64,000 bases of DNA, taken from Deltaproteobacteria bacterium. Lineage in GTDB: Bacteria > Myxococcota > Kuafuiibacteriia > Kuafuiibacteriales > Kuafuiibacteriaceae. Location of the stretch: the NCBI GenBank assembly GCA_016703535.1, contig JADJBV010000002.1, positions 434,001 to 498,000 on the forward strand. Direction: 5' to 3'. The notes beneath the pieces are model-generated. The model searched no databases, was not told the origin of the DNA, and saw nothing but the letters and a program-made list of their open reading frames with translations. This document shows, one piece after another, positions 45,252 to 56,400 of this stretch. Made by a program: the position numbers and the translations under genes. Each line of letters starts with the position of its first letter. Positions within the stretch are counted from its first letter, which is position 1.

Positions 45252-48200
45252 CGTCACCTCGAGAATCGACGACCCCACAAGGCTCCGACGCCTCGGATAT
45301 GGTCGATTCCCCCCACCCCACCTTGGTTCACGCGCTGCTCTCGAACGCCGCCGTTCGACCCCAGGCGTTGGCCTATCGTTTCCTCGAGGCGGGTGACGTC
45401 GACGGCCCCATCCAGACCTGGAGTCATGGTGATCTGGCCCACTACGCGGCCCGGACCGCGACCCTCCTTCGTCGAGAGGGCTTGTCGGGTCAGCGGGTGC
45501 TCCTCCTTTACGCGCCGGGCATGGACTTCGCCGGAGCTTTCCTCGGCTGCTGCTTGGCCGGTGTGGTGGCGGTGCCCGCCTATCCACCGGATCCCACCCG
45601 GATCAGCGTCAGCTTGGCCCGGCTCAAGGGCATCGCCGACGACGCTCAGGTCGCCGCGATCCTGACCACCCAACCTCTCCAGATGATGTTGCCGATGGCG
45701 GCGGAGGAAGCGCCGAGCCTGGTGGCCTTGCCGTGCTACGCGACCGACACCTTGGAGTCCGGCGACGCCCTCGATCGCTTTCGGCCGCCTTCGCCCGAGG
45801 CCCTCGCCTTCCTCCAGTACACCTCGGGATCGACCGGCCACCCGAAGGGCGTGATGATCACCCACGGGCACATCGTGGCCCAACTCGGCACCGGCGCCCG
45901 CCACACCGCGGGCCACGCCAACAGCCACGTGGTCAGTTGGTTGCCCCAGTATCACGACCTGGGGCTGATGACCGGCTTCCTGATGCAGCCGTTTTTGGGG
46001 TGTTCGGCCACCGTGTTGTCGCCGGTGGACTTCCTGAAGCGGCCTCTCCGTTGGCTGGAGGCGATCTCGCGTTTTGGAGGCACCCACGCTGGCGGCCCCG
46101 ACTTCGGCTACGCTTTGTGCGCCAAAAAGGCCACGCCCGAACAAGCGGCGGCCCTCGATCTGTCGAGTTGGCACACCGCCTTCAACGCCGCCGAGCCGGT
46201 TCGGCAAGAGACCATCGATCTCTTCTGGACGGTGTTCGCGCCCAGCCGTTTCCCTCGCCGCGCCTTTATGCCCGGTTATGGCCTGGCCGAGGCGACGATG
46301 GGCGTCACCTGGGCCCCTCACGCCGAGGTCGCCACTCGGCGGGTCGTGGATCCCGACGCCTTGTCCGAAGACCGGATCGCACCCCCATCGGGCGAACGGC
46401 AGCTGACCTTGTTTGGTCACGGGCCCGCTGCACCTTTTCAGGTTTTGATCGTCGATCCCGAGACGCGCCGCGAAGTGTCCGCCGAACGGATCGGTGAGAT
46501 CTGGGTCAGCGGTCCCAGCGTGGGCCTCGGTTATTGGAACCGCCCCGAAGAGACCGAACGCACCTTCCGCGCTTTCACCCAAGACGGACGTGGGCCGTTT
46601 CTGCGCACCGGCGATCTGGGCGCGATGTTGGACGGCCAGCTCTACATCACCGGCCGCCGCAGTGACCTGATCATCCTGCGGGGCCGCAACTATTATCCCC
46701 ACGACTTCGAGTGGACCTTGGAGGCCGCCCACCCCGCGGTCCGCCCGGGGTGTGTCGCGGCGTTTTCGATCGAGGCCGACGGCGAAGAGCGCCTGGCGGT
46801 GGTTTGTGAAGCCAAGGTCGCGACGCCCGAAGAAGCCGAGCTGGTGGTGGCCGCCATCCGCAGCCGCGTCGCCGCCGATCATGGCGTGTCGGCCCACCTG
46901 ATCGCCTTGGCCGCGGCCCGGGCCATCCCCAAAACGTCGAGCGGCAAAATTCAACGCCGCGCCACCAAAAAGGCCCTGCTCGAGGGCACCCTGGAGCTAC
47001 AGACCAAGTGGGAGCGGCCCGCCGAGCCGAACCCCCAGCCCACTTCTTCTTCGGCCCCCGGCACCGCCGAGCTGGAGCAGTTTGTCCTTCTGCGGCTGCG
47101 GGCCATCTTGGGCGAGGCCTTGGCGATCGACGCTCAGACCCCACTGCGCACCTTGGGCCTCGACTCCAAAGAGGCGATCGGCCTGGTCGCTGAGCTGGAG
47201 CAACACACTGGCCGACGGCTTTCGCCGACGGTGGTCTACGATCACCCGAGCGCCCGCGCTTTGGCTCTTCACCTCAGCGGCGCAGGCGCGCCTTCCCGAC
47301 CGGAGCAGGGCGTGGCCCACGATGAGCCGATCGCGATCATCGGTTTGGCCGGCCGTTTCCCGGGCGCCCACGACGTCGAGTCCTTGTGGGCCAAACTTTT
47401 GAGTGGCGCCGATCTGATCACCGAGGTCCCGGCGGATCGTTTCGACGTGGCCCAGGTCTACGACCCGGATCCCAGCCGCCCGGGCAAAGTGGTCACCCGG
47501 CACGGCGGGTTTTTGGAGCAGGTGGCCGGCTTCGACGCCGCGTTTTTTGGCATCGCTCCTCGGGAAGCGACGGCGATGGATCCCCAGCAGCGCCTGTTGC
47601 TCGAAGAGACCTGGGCCGCCCTGGAAGACGCTGGCGTTCGACCCAGTGGCCTGGCGGGCACCGACACGGCGGTGGCCATCGGCATCTCTAGCACCGAATA
47701 CGGCACGCTCCAGTTCCGTGATCTCCAGGCGGTGGACGCCTACTCGGGCACCGGCAGCGCCCTCAGCATCGCCGCGAATCGGCTCTCTTATTTTTTGGAT
47801 CTACGCGGCCCGAGTTACGCGATCGACACCGCCTGTTCTTCCTCCCTGGTCGCGATCCACTTGGCCTGTGAAGCCCTTCGCCGCGGCGAATCTCGCTTGG
47901 CCATCGCCGGGGGCGTCAGCCTGATCCTTTCGCCAGCGGTCACCGTCAACTTCAGCAAGGCCGGCGCCATGGCCAAAGACGGGCGCTGCAAGACCTTCGA
48001 CGCCCGGGCCGATGGCTACGTGCGGAGTGAAGGCGTCGGCGTGGTGATCCTCAAGCCTCTGTCCCAGGCGATGAAAGACGGCGATCGCATCCGCGGCGTC
48101 ATCCGCGGCACCGCCACCGGACAAGACGGGCGCACCAACGGGTTGATGGCGCCCAGCAAAAAAGCCCAAAGTGCGGTGATCCAAGCCGCGTGCATCCGCG

Positions 48201-51200
48201 CCGGCGTCGCGCCCAGTGAGGTGGCGTACGTGGAGGCCCACGGCACGGGCACGGCCCTCGGTGACACCATCGAAGCCGAAGCCCTGGCCGAGGCGTTGCG
48301 GCCCGCTGGCCCCGGGGCTCGGCCCCTCAAGCTCGGATCGATCAAGTCAAACTTGGGTCACCTGGAGGCCGCCGCGGGTGTGGCCGGGCTGATCAAGACG
48401 GTGCTCTGCTTGGAGCAGCGGCGTTTGCCGGCCAGCTTGCACTTTCAGACGCCCAACCCCCAGATCCCCTTTGAGGCTCTGGGGCTGGAGGTCGTGGCCG
48501 AGGCCCAAAATTGGCCGGAAAGAGCCCGTTTTGCCGGGATCAGTTCTTTTGGCTTTGGCGGGACCCTGGCCCACGCGATCTTGGAGGTGCCGCCGCCGCG
48601 ACCTGAACCGGCGCCGGTGGTCGGCCCGGCGATCTTGCCGCTTTCGGCCAAGTCCGAGGCCGCGCTGCGCCTCCTCCAGCGGCGTTGGCGAACCCAGTTG
48701 AGCGAAGAGCCTCGGGCCAACGATCTGCTCTACACCGCCGGTGAACGTCGGGATCACCACGCCTATCGCCACGCCTTCGTGGGCGTCGATCTTTCGGCGC
48801 TCCAGGCCGCCCTCGAACACGAACCTCCGGTCGCGCCGGTTCGGCCACGGCGGGTGGCCTTCGTCTTCCCCGGGCAAGGTGGGCAGTGGGTTGGCATGGG
48901 GCAAGAGCTCTACGCCGAAGATCCGGTGTTTCGCGGCGCGGTCGATCAGGCGGTGTTGGCGCTGGAGCCTCATCTGACCCGACCCCTCGGGCCGCCCAGC
49001 CGCTGGAGCCTGAAAGACATCGCCGAGATCCAACCGGCGATCTTCGTGCTCCAGGTCGCGCTCTTTCGTTGGCTCGAGTCGAAGGGGGTCCGGCCGGAGG
49101 TGGTGATCGGCCACAGCATGGGAGAGCTGGCCGCGGCCCACGTCGCCGGGGCCCTCAGCCTGCAGGACGCCGCCCGGATCATCAGCCTCCGCAGCCAACG
49201 GATGCTCCAAGTCGCCGGTCGCGGGGCGATGCTCTACACCGAACTCGGCGCCGCCGAAGCCGCGACCCAGATCTCGTCGGTCGCAGATCGGGTTGCGGTG
49301 GCGGCCTATAACGGACCAAGGGCCACCGTGTTGTCGGGAGATCGAGCGGCCCTCGAGCCGATCCGGGCCGCCCTCGAGGCCCAAGGGACCTACTGCCGCT
49401 TCGTGAAGGTCGAGGTCGCTTCCCACAGCCCCGAGGTCGATCCGATCTTGCCGGAGTTGGCCCAGGCATTGGGTCAGGTCGAGAGCCACGCGCCGACGAT
49501 CGAGTGGTGGTCGACGGTCCACGGTCGGCCCATCCAGGCCGACGAAATGCACGCCCGCTACTGGTTGGACAACCTGCGCCAGCCGGTCCAGTTCACCCAG
49601 GGCATCGCGGCCTTGGTGGGCCGAGGGATCGATCTGATCGTCGAGCTCAGCCCGCACCCCACTTTGACCGCCAACCTGGACGCCTGGCCGGAGTTGAAGT
49701 CGATCCCGACTTTGCGCCGGGGTGAAGACGGCCGGTATTCGGGCCTTTGGTGTTTGGCCGAGCTCTACAACGCGGGCCTGGAGGTGGAGCTGGGCCTCAC
49801 GGGACGAGTTTGCGCCGCGCCTCGTTATCCGTTTCAGCACCAACCGTTTTGGTCGGCGGCGGTGGCCCAGGCCCAAGTGGCGCTCAGCCCGGAGGCCAGC
49901 GGTTTTCGTCCCGGTTGGGCCCCCGCCGACGATCCGGAGCGTCACTATTGGTCGAGCGCCCTTGGCCTCGCCACCCACCCGTGGTTGGCCGATCACCGGA
50001 TCGAAGGGCAGGTCGTGGTGCCGGGTTCGGTGGCGCTCCTCTCGATCTTGGAGGCCGCCGAGCAGCTGGCCGGTGGGCCGGTGGAGCTCGGGAGTGTCCA
50101 GCTCGAGCGGGCCCTGCGCCTGAGCGGGGCAGACACCCTGCAAATGCAAGTTGTCTTGCATTCAAGGGGTCCGGGGCGTTGGCGCGCCGAACTCCACGCG
50201 GCCGGCGGTGATCAGCTCTACCAGCGGTACGCCACGGCCGAAGTTGCGCAGGTGGTGTCGCCGACGGCGAACTGTCCGGACCCCGGGCCCACCACCCCAG
50301 CGTCGGTCAACGCTTACTACCAAGCCCTCCAAGGCTTGGGCCTCGACTACGGCCCCGCCCTTCGGCGCCTCCTGTCCATGTCCCGTGGCCCCGGTGGGGT
50401 CGAGGCCCAACTCGAAGGTTGTCCTCGGCTCGACCCGATCGCCCTCGACGCGGCGCTGCAAGCCGCCGCGGCGGTCATCCCGACCCATGGCCGGGCCGCG
50501 GTGCCGAGCGCCATCGACAAGCTGGTGCGGCTCGGCCCCGGGGTGCCCACCCGAGTGGTGGCGCGTCGAATTGGCCCCTGGTCCGTGGAGTTGATGATCC
50601 TCGATCCCGCGGGGCAGCCGGTCTTGGCGATCCGTTCCTTGACCCTGCAGGTGTTGGATCGGGGTGACGTTCGGCTCTACGAACCCTCCTTCGTGGAAGC
50701 GCCGCTGACGGCGCCGGCCCAAGCCAAGACCATCGTGGTGGCGGCCCACTCGCACCCGACGTCGTCACCTTTGGTCGACGCGCTCTCGAGGGGTGGGCAC
50801 CTCGTGCACCCCGTCGACCTCGATCCGGCGGCCGTTTTGGCCCGTTGTCAGAGCGTTGGCGCGACCGATCTGGTCCTTTTGGCCGGGCCTTTTCGGGTCG
50901 ACGGTGACGCCGCCGCCGAGGCGGATCGAGAGCCTTCGTGGCGGGCGGTGTTGGGCCTGCTGGCGGCGGGCCTGGGCACCTCACTTCGTCCTCGCCTGTG
51001 GCTGATCACCGAAGGGGCGGTGCAGGTCCCGGCTGAACCTCGAGCCTTGTGGGTCGCCGGTTCGGTGGTTTGGGGCCTCGGCCAAGTGTTGGCCAACGAA
51101 CACCCGGGCCTGCACCCGACGGTGGTCGATCTCGATCCGGAGGCGCCCTCCGACAACCTGGTCCACTTGACCCGGGAGTTGTCGGCCAGCGGTGAAGAAG

Positions 51201-53410
51201 ATCGGATCGCCTTTCGCCGGGGTCGTCGCTACGTCGCTCGCCTCCAGCCGTTGTCCTCCGACGCCGAAGCGCCCCTTTCGCCGCTGACCATCGGTGAAAA
51301 CTTCGCCCTGGCCTTCCAGCCCGGTTCGACCTTCGAGGGGCTGCGTTTTCGTCGGGTCGGGCCCGCGTCGCCCGGGCCGGGCCAGGTGCGGATCCGGGTC
51401 AAGGCCGCGGGCCTGAACTTCAGCGATGTGCTCAAGGTGTTGGGCGCGTATCCCGGGCGTCATCAAGACGTGCTCGGCGCCGAGGTCTCAGGCATCGTCG
51501 AGGCGGTTGGACCCGGGGTGGATCAATGTTCACCCGGTCAAAAGGTGATGGCGATCGTCGCGGGTGGATTTGCGTCCACCGCTTTGGCCCGGGCCGAGCT
51601 GGTTCGGCCGCTGCCGGAAGGTTGGTCCTTCGCGGCGGGCGCCAGTCTTCCGATCGCTTGGCTGACGGCCGCCTACGGGCTCCAGGTGTTGGGTCGTTTG
51701 GGCGCCGGTGAGCGGGTCTTGATCCACGCCGCCACCGGTGGGGTCGGGCTGGCGGCCTTGGCGATCGCCAAACGTTTGGGCGCCGAGGTCCACGCCACCG
51801 CGGGTACCCCAGAAAAGCGGGCCTACCTGCGGGAGTTGGGCGTCTCCGCGGTCTACGACTCCCGGGATCCGGCCTTCATCGAGGCGCTGTTCGTCGCTAC
51901 CGCGGGTCGTGGCGTGGATGTGGTCTTGGGTGCGCCGACCGGACCGGTTCGGCAAGCGAGCTTGCAAGCCCTGGCGCCTTTTGGTCGTTATGTCGATCTC
52001 GGGAAGCAGAGTGAAGGCGCCGAGCGCTTGCCGGCCAACGGGGCGCTCCTGCACCTGGACCTGGCCGAACTGATCGCCGAGGCCCCCGCCCGGTTGGGCA
52101 AGTTTTGGGCGGAAGCGCCGGCCCCCGAGGTCCTGCCCCACCAACTTTACCCGGCCAGTGGCTTGGGCTTGGCCTTGGGGCGTTTGGCGGCCGGGCAACA
52201 CCGGGGCAAGTTGGTCATCGAACTCGACAGCGCGGGCACGACGGCGGGCCCCCGGGTCCCCAAGGTAGAGCCCGATGGCATTTATCTGATCACCGGCGGC
52301 ACCGGCGGCCTGGGCCTCGATCTGGCCGAGGCGTTGATCGAACGGGGCGCCAAGTCCTTGGTGTTGGCCTCGCGCCGACCCGCACGCCTCGAGGCGCAAC
52401 ACTCACGTTGGCGCGCCGCTGGGGTGACCGTGCAAACCGTGGCCCTCGACGTCGCCGACCCCCACGCGGTCGCGGCGTTGATCGGATCTTTGCCTACCCT
52501 CCGAGGTGTCTTTCACCTGGCCGGTGTCCTGGATGACGGGCTCCTCGCCCAACAAACGCCGGCTCGCTTCGAGGCGCTGTGGGCCGCCAAGGTCCATGGT
52601 GCTTGGGCGCTCCACCGAGCTTGTGCCGGCCGGGCCTTGGACTATTTTGTGCTCTATTCCTCGGCAGCCGACGCCTTGGGATCGCCCGGGCAAGGTGGCT
52701 ACGCCGCGGCCAGCGCCTTTTTGTCCAGCTTGGCCCGGGCCCGAGTGGCCCAAGGTGAAGTGGGTTTGGCGATCGAGTGGGGGCCCTTCGCCGAGGTGGG
52801 TTTGGTCGCCGACGCCGCCCACCAGGCGCGCTTTTTCGAGCTGGGCCTCCGGTCCTTCAGCCCAGTCGAAGCCCGGGGGATCTTGGATCGGGCCTTGAGC
52901 CTGGGGCGACCCGAGCTGGTGGCCTTGGCCATCGATCCGGAGCGGGCTCGAACTTCGGGAGTTTTGGGTGAACGCCCGTTTTTGTCGGCCCTCCGCGGTC
53001 AAGGGGTGGTGGGCCTTCGGGGCACTTGGGCCGAACGCTTGTCCCTGGTCGCGGCGGGAGAACAGCGGGCTCAGCTGTCGAGCTGGTTGGCCGAAGAGGC
53101 GGCGGCGGTTCTCCGTTTGCCCGTCGCTCAGCTCGATCCCACCCAACCCCTCCAGGCGATGGGCATCGACTCTCTGATGGCGCTGGAGCTCCGAAACCGC
53201 TTGGAGCGCGCCACCGGGCTGAACCTGAACGCGACGGTGATCTGGCGATATCCAAACTTGGAGCGGCTCGCCGTCCACCTGTCCGAGCAACTGGGGCTCG
53301 CTGAACCGTCGGGTGCTGCCCCCGAGGTGCCGGAGCATCACGCTCCGCCGCCCCTCGCCGAAGCAGAGGCCCAAGGCCTGCTCGATCTCCTCGGTAGTCT
53401 GCGGAGCTAA
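45248..53410 (+). CDS. Loading and first extension module: FAAL-ACP-KS-AT-DH-ER-KR-ACP
   Basis: A 2720-residue type I polyketide synthase. Residues about 20-580 form a fatty acyl-AMP ligase (YTSGSTGHPKG near 191, SWLPQYHDLGLM, PGYGLAEATMG), which activates a free fatty acid and passes it to ACP1 (GLDSKE, serine near 640). Then KS (about 694-1120, C863 in DTACSSS), AT (about 1200-1500, S1290 in GHSMGE; the VASHS motif near 1391 points to methylmalonyl-CoA), DH (H in HRIEGQVVVP near 1580), ER (about 2015-2330, AAGLNFSDVL and HAATGGVGLAA), KR (about 2340-2520, TGGTGGLGLDL, with an LDD motif of the B type) and ACP2 (GIDSLMALEL near 2640). All active motifs are intact, giving a fully reduced unit. 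The start is TTG overlapping the FAD gene; the ATG at 45299 is an alternative. Confidence 0.93.
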   Translation: MTSPRESTTPQGSDASDMVDSPHPTLVHALLSNAAVRPQALAYRFLEAGDVDGPIQTWSHGDLAHYAARTATLLRREGLSGQRVLLLYAPGMDFAGAFLGCCLAGVVAVPAYPPDPTRISVSLARLKGIADDAQVAAILTTQPLQMMLPMAAEEAPSLVALPCYATDTLESGDALDRFRPPSPEALAFLQYTSGSTGHPKGVMITHGHIVAQLGTGARHTAGHANSHVVSWLPQYHDLGLMTGFLMQPFLGCSATVLSPVDFLKRPLRWLEAISRFGGTHAGGPDFGYALCAKKATPEQAAALDLSSWHTAFNAAEPVRQETIDLFWTVFAPSRFPRRAFMPGYGLAEATMGVTWAPHAEVATRRVVDPDALSEDRIAPPSGERQLTLFGHGPAAPFQVLIVDPETRREVSAERIGEIWVSGPSVGLGYWNRPEETERTFRAFTQDGRGPFLRTGDLGAMLDGQLYITGRRSDLIILRGRNYYPHDFEWTLEAAHPAVRPGCVAAFSIEADGEERLAVVCEAKVATPEEAELVVAAIRSRVAADHGVSAHLIALAAARAIPKTSSGKIQRRATKKALLEGTLELQTKWERPAEPNPQPTSSSAPGTAELEQFVLLRLRAILGEALAIDAQTPLRTLGLDSKEAIGLVAELEQHTGRRLSPTVVYDHPSARALALHLSGAGAPSRPEQGVAHDEPIAIIGLAGRFPGAHDVESLWAKLLSGADLITEVPADRFDVAQVYDPDPSRPGKVVTRHGGFLEQVAGFDAAFFGIAPREATAMDPQQRLLLEETWAALEDAGVRPSGLAGTDTAVAIGISSTEYGTLQFRDLQAVDAYSGTGSALSIAANRLSYFLDLRGPSYAIDTACSSSLVAIHLACEALRRGESRLAIAGGVSLILSPAVTVNFSKAGAMAKDGRCKTFDARADGYVRSEGVGVVILKPLSQAMKDGDRIRGVIRGTATGQDGRTNGLMAPSKKAQSAVIQAACIRAGVAPSEVAYVEAHGTGTALGDTIEAEALAEALRPAGPGARPLKLGSIKSNLGHLEAAAGVAGLIKTVLCLEQRRLPASLHFQTPNPQIPFEALGLEVVAEAQNWPERARFAGISSFGFGGTLAHAILEVPPPRPEPAPVVGPAILPLSAKSEAALRLLQRRWRTQLSEEPRANDLLYTAGERRDHHAYRHAFVGVDLSALQAALEHEPPVAPVRPRRVAFVFPGQGGQWVGMGQELYAEDPVFRGAVDQAVLALEPHLTRPLGPPSRWSLKDIAEIQPAIFVLQVALFRWLESKGVRPEVVIGHSMGELAAAHVAGALSLQDAARIISLRSQRMLQVAGRGAMLYTELGAAEAATQISSVADRVAVAAYNGPRATVLSGDRAALEPIRAALEAQGTYCRFVKVEVASHSPEVDPILPELAQALGQVESHAPTIEWWSTVHGRPIQADEMHARYWLDNLRQPVQFTQGIAALVGRGIDLIVELSPHPTLTANLDAWPELKSIPTLRRGEDGRYSGLWCLAELYNAGLEVELGLTGRVCAAPRYPFQHQPFWSAAVAQAQVALSPEASGFRPGWAPADDPERHYWSSALGLATHPWLADHRIEGQVVVPGSVALLSILEAAEQLAGGPVELGSVQLERALRLSGADTLQMQVVLHSRGPGRWRAELHAAGGDQLYQRYATAEVAQVVSPTANCPDPGPTTPASVNAYYQALQGLGLDYGPALRRLLSMSRGPGGVEAQLEGCPRLDPIALDAALQAAAAVIPTHGRAAVPSAIDKLVRLGPGVPTRVVARRIGPWSVELMILDPAGQPVLAIRSLTLQVLDRGDVRLYEPSFVEAPLTAPAQAKTIVVAAHSHPTSSPLVDALSRGGHLVHPVDLDPAAVLARCQSVGATDLVLLAGPFRVDGDAAAEADREPSWRAVLGLLAAGLGTSLRPRLWLITEGAVQVPAEPRALWVAGSVVWGLGQVLANEHPGLHPTVVDLDPEAPSDNLVHLTRELSASGEEDRIAFRRGRRYVARLQPLSSDAEAPLSPLTIGENFALAFQPGSTFEGLRFRRVGPASPGPGQVRIRVKAAGLNFSDVLKVLGAYPGRHQDVLGAEVSGIVEAVGPGVDQCSPGQKVMAIVAGGFASTALARAELVRPLPEGWSFAAGASLPIAWLTAAYGLQVLGRLGAGERVLIHAATGGVGLAALAIAKRLGAEVHATAGTPEKRAYLRELGVSAVYDSRDPAFIEALFVATAGRGVDVVLGAPTGPVRQASLQALAPFGRYVDLGKQSEGAERLPANGALLHLDLAELIAEAPARLGKFWAEAPAPEVLPHQLYPASGLGLALGRLAAGQHRGKLVIELDSAGTTAGPRVPKVEPDGIYLITGGTGGLGLDLAEALIERGAKSLVLASRRPARLEAQHSRWRAAGVTVQTVALDVADPHAVAALIGSLPTLRGVFHLAGVLDDGLLAQQTPARFEALWAAKVHGAWALHRACAGRALDYFVLYSSAADALGSPGQGGYAAASAFLSSLARARVAQGEVGLAIEWGPFAEVGLVADAAHQARFFELGLRSFSPVEARGILDRALSLGRPELVALAIDPERARTSGVLGERPFLSALRGQGVVGLRGTWAERLSLVAAGEQRAQLSSWLAEEAAAVLRLPVAQLDPTQPLQAMGIDSLMALELRNRLERATGLNLNATVIWRYPNLERLAVHLSEQLGLAEPSGAAPEVPEHHAPPPLAEAEAQGLLDLLGSLRS

Positions 53411-53415
53411 AACCA

Positions 53416-56400
53416 GTGAGCTTGAGCAACAACATCGCCGCTGCGGTGGCCGCCTTGTCGCCCGACCAGCGAGCGGCTTTGCTACAGGCCCTGGCAGGTC
53501 CGCCCGAGGGCATCGCCATCGTCGGCGTCGGTTGTCGTTTGCCCACCGGCGCTCGGGGACCCGAAGGTTTGTGGAAGTTGTTGTCCGGGGGTGTCGACGG
53601 CATCCGCGAGATCCCGGCCGATCGTTGGGACGTCGACGCCCTCTACGATCCCGATCCGAACGTCGCCGGCAAGATGAGCACTCGCTGGGGGAGTTTCCTC
53701 GACGACGTGCGTGGCTTCGACGAGGCGTACTTCAAGATCTCGCCCCGGGAAGCCGCGGCCATGGACCCCCAACAGCGGATCTTGCTGGAGGTGGTGGTCG
53801 AGGCCTTGGAGGACGCCGCCGCCTACGGACCCCAACTCGCCGGGAGCCGCACCGGAGTGTACGTCGGAGTTTCAGCGGTCGAATACGCCCTGCTCGGTTG
53901 GCCCCTCACCTCCATCGACGCCTACGCCAGCTCGGGGACCTCCAAGAGCATCTTGGCCAATCGGATCTCCTATCAGTTCGATCTGCGGGGACCGAGCCTG
54001 GCGGTGGACACCGCTTGTTCTTCGTCTTTGGTCGCGGCCCACCTGGCCTGTCGGAGCCTGCGCAGCAAAGAGACGGACCTGGCGCTGGTCAGTGGCGTCA
54101 ACGTGATCGTGGCGCCGACCCTTTCGGTCTCCTACTCCAAGTGGGGCATGATGGCCCCGGACGGGCGTTGCAAGACCTTCGACGCTCGGGCCGATGGCTT
54201 CGTGCGGGGGGAAGGTTGTGGGGTGGTGGTCCTCAAACGCTTGAGTGATGCTCAGGCCGCGGGCGACCGGATCTACGCGGTCATCCGCGGCTCGGCCATC
54301 AACCAAGACGGAAAAAGCGCCGGCCTGACCGCACCCAACTTGGAGGCTCAGATCGGCGTCATCAAAGAGGCGCTTCACGACGCCCGGCTATCTTCCGATC
54401 GGGTCTCCTACGTCGAGGCCCACGGCACTGGCACCGCGCTCGGAGATCCAATCGAGATCGAAGCCCTGGCCGAAGCGCTCAAGGGCAGCGGTACGCCCTG
54501 CGCCATCGGATCGATCAAGACCAACCTGGGCCACCTGGAGGGTGCAGCTGGGATCGCCGGGCTCCTCAAGTTGGCCCTGGCCCTGCGTCATCGATCGATC
54601 CCACCTCACCTGCACCTCGAAACCGTCAACCCGAAGCTCCATTTGGAGCGCACGCCCTTTCGGATCCCTCGGGCCCTCGAACCTTGGTCGAGCGCGACCT
54701 CTCGGGTCGGTGCGGTCAGCTCTTTTGGTTTTGGTGGCACCAACGCGCACCTGATCCTGGAAGAGGCCCCGCCAACTTCCGCGCCAGCGCCCCAGGAACG
54801 ATCCCGGGTGTTGGCCTTGAGCGCCGCCACCCCGGACGCTCTGACCGCCCGAATCCAAGAATACGCGGCCCGGCTCGAGGCCCAACCCGCCGACTTCGCC
54901 GCCTTGGCCGAGGTCAACCTGCGCCGCGGTCATCGCCACCTGCACCGAGCGGGGATCGTCGCCGCCACCGGGACTGAAGCCGCCGGCGCCCTGCGATCAT
55001 TGCTCGACGGGCCACCGGGTCCTTACGCCGTCACCCCAAGGGAGGCTCGGCTGCGGGCCCCCAAAGTGGCCTTCGTGATGACCGGACAAGGTTCAGCCTG
55101 GACTGGGATGGGGCAACGGCTGTTGGCCCGGGCCCCTTTGTTTCGAAGTGCCCTCGCGGAGCTCGATGGAATCGCCCGGCCGATCTTGGGCTGGTCGGTC
55201 CTCGAGGCCCTGGAGCGGGCAGATCCAGGTTTGCTCGCCACCGAACGGGCCCAACCGGCGATCTTCTTGCTTCAGCTCGGCCTCACTCGGTTGTTGGCGG
55301 CCTATCGCGTCGAGCCGGCGGCGGTGGTCGGCCACAGCGTCGGCGAGTTGAGCGCGGCGGTGGTGGCGGGGGCGCTGACTTTGCAAGATGGCTTGCGGAT
55401 CATCCGCTTGCGGGCCGCGATGATGGCGCCCCACGAAGGCCAAGGCGGGATGATCGAGGTCGCTCGACCCGCCGAAGAGCTGCAGGCCGATCTGGAAGGT
55501 TCACCCTTGGCGGTGGCGGCGGTGAACCGACGCCAGGCCACGGTTTTGGCGGGCCCCAAGGCCGAACTGGAGCGCTTCGCCGCTCAACAGCGCGGCCGGG
55601 GGGTGATGGTGCGGCCCCTCGACGTGGGCTGCGCGTTTCACGGTCGCGCCTTGCGAGCCGAGTCCCCTCGCTTGGCCCAGGCGATCGGTGCGGTCGCCGC
55701 GGCTGCGCCTCGGATCCCGCTCTACTCCACGGTGACGGGTGGCTTGGCGCCGCACCTGGACCCTGCCCACTTCGGCCGCAACATGGGCGAGCCGGTGTTG
55801 TTTGCCCCGGCCATCGAGCGGATGGCCGCCGACGGCGTCGAGCTCTTTTTGGAGCTGGGCCCCCACGCCAGCCTGACCCGAGATCTGGAGGCGATCTTGG
55901 GGGCGCCCCGGGCGATCGGGACCTTGCTGCGGGGCCGGGATGATGAGCTGCGCTTCGACGCGGCCTTGTTGGCGCTGGAGTGTGAAGGTGCGGTGGTCGA
56001 TTGGTCGCCTCGACCGAACGAGCCCCTGGTCCCCGTTTCTCCGCCTCTTTACCCCTGGCAACACCAGCGCCGGTGGGGGACTGGGGCCCAAGCTTCTCGC
56101 CTCCACGCCGATCTGGGGCACCCGTTGCTCAAGCAGGAGGTCCTGGCCCCTGGCCTGTCGAAGGCGGTCTTCGAGTTGGACCTCGACAGCGAGATCGTCG
56201 CGCAACATCGTTTTGGTGGGCAGGCCTTGTTCCCGACGGTCGGGGTGGTAGAGGCCGCCCGGGCCGCCGCCGCGAGGTTGGGTGTGCCCCACGCAGGCAT
56301 CGCCGAGTTGGCCGTCTTGCGCCCCTTGTTGGTGCGGCCCGGCGACGGTCAAAGGGCCCAGCTGGTCCTGGGAGCGGAGGGCGACTTCGAAGTGGTCGCC

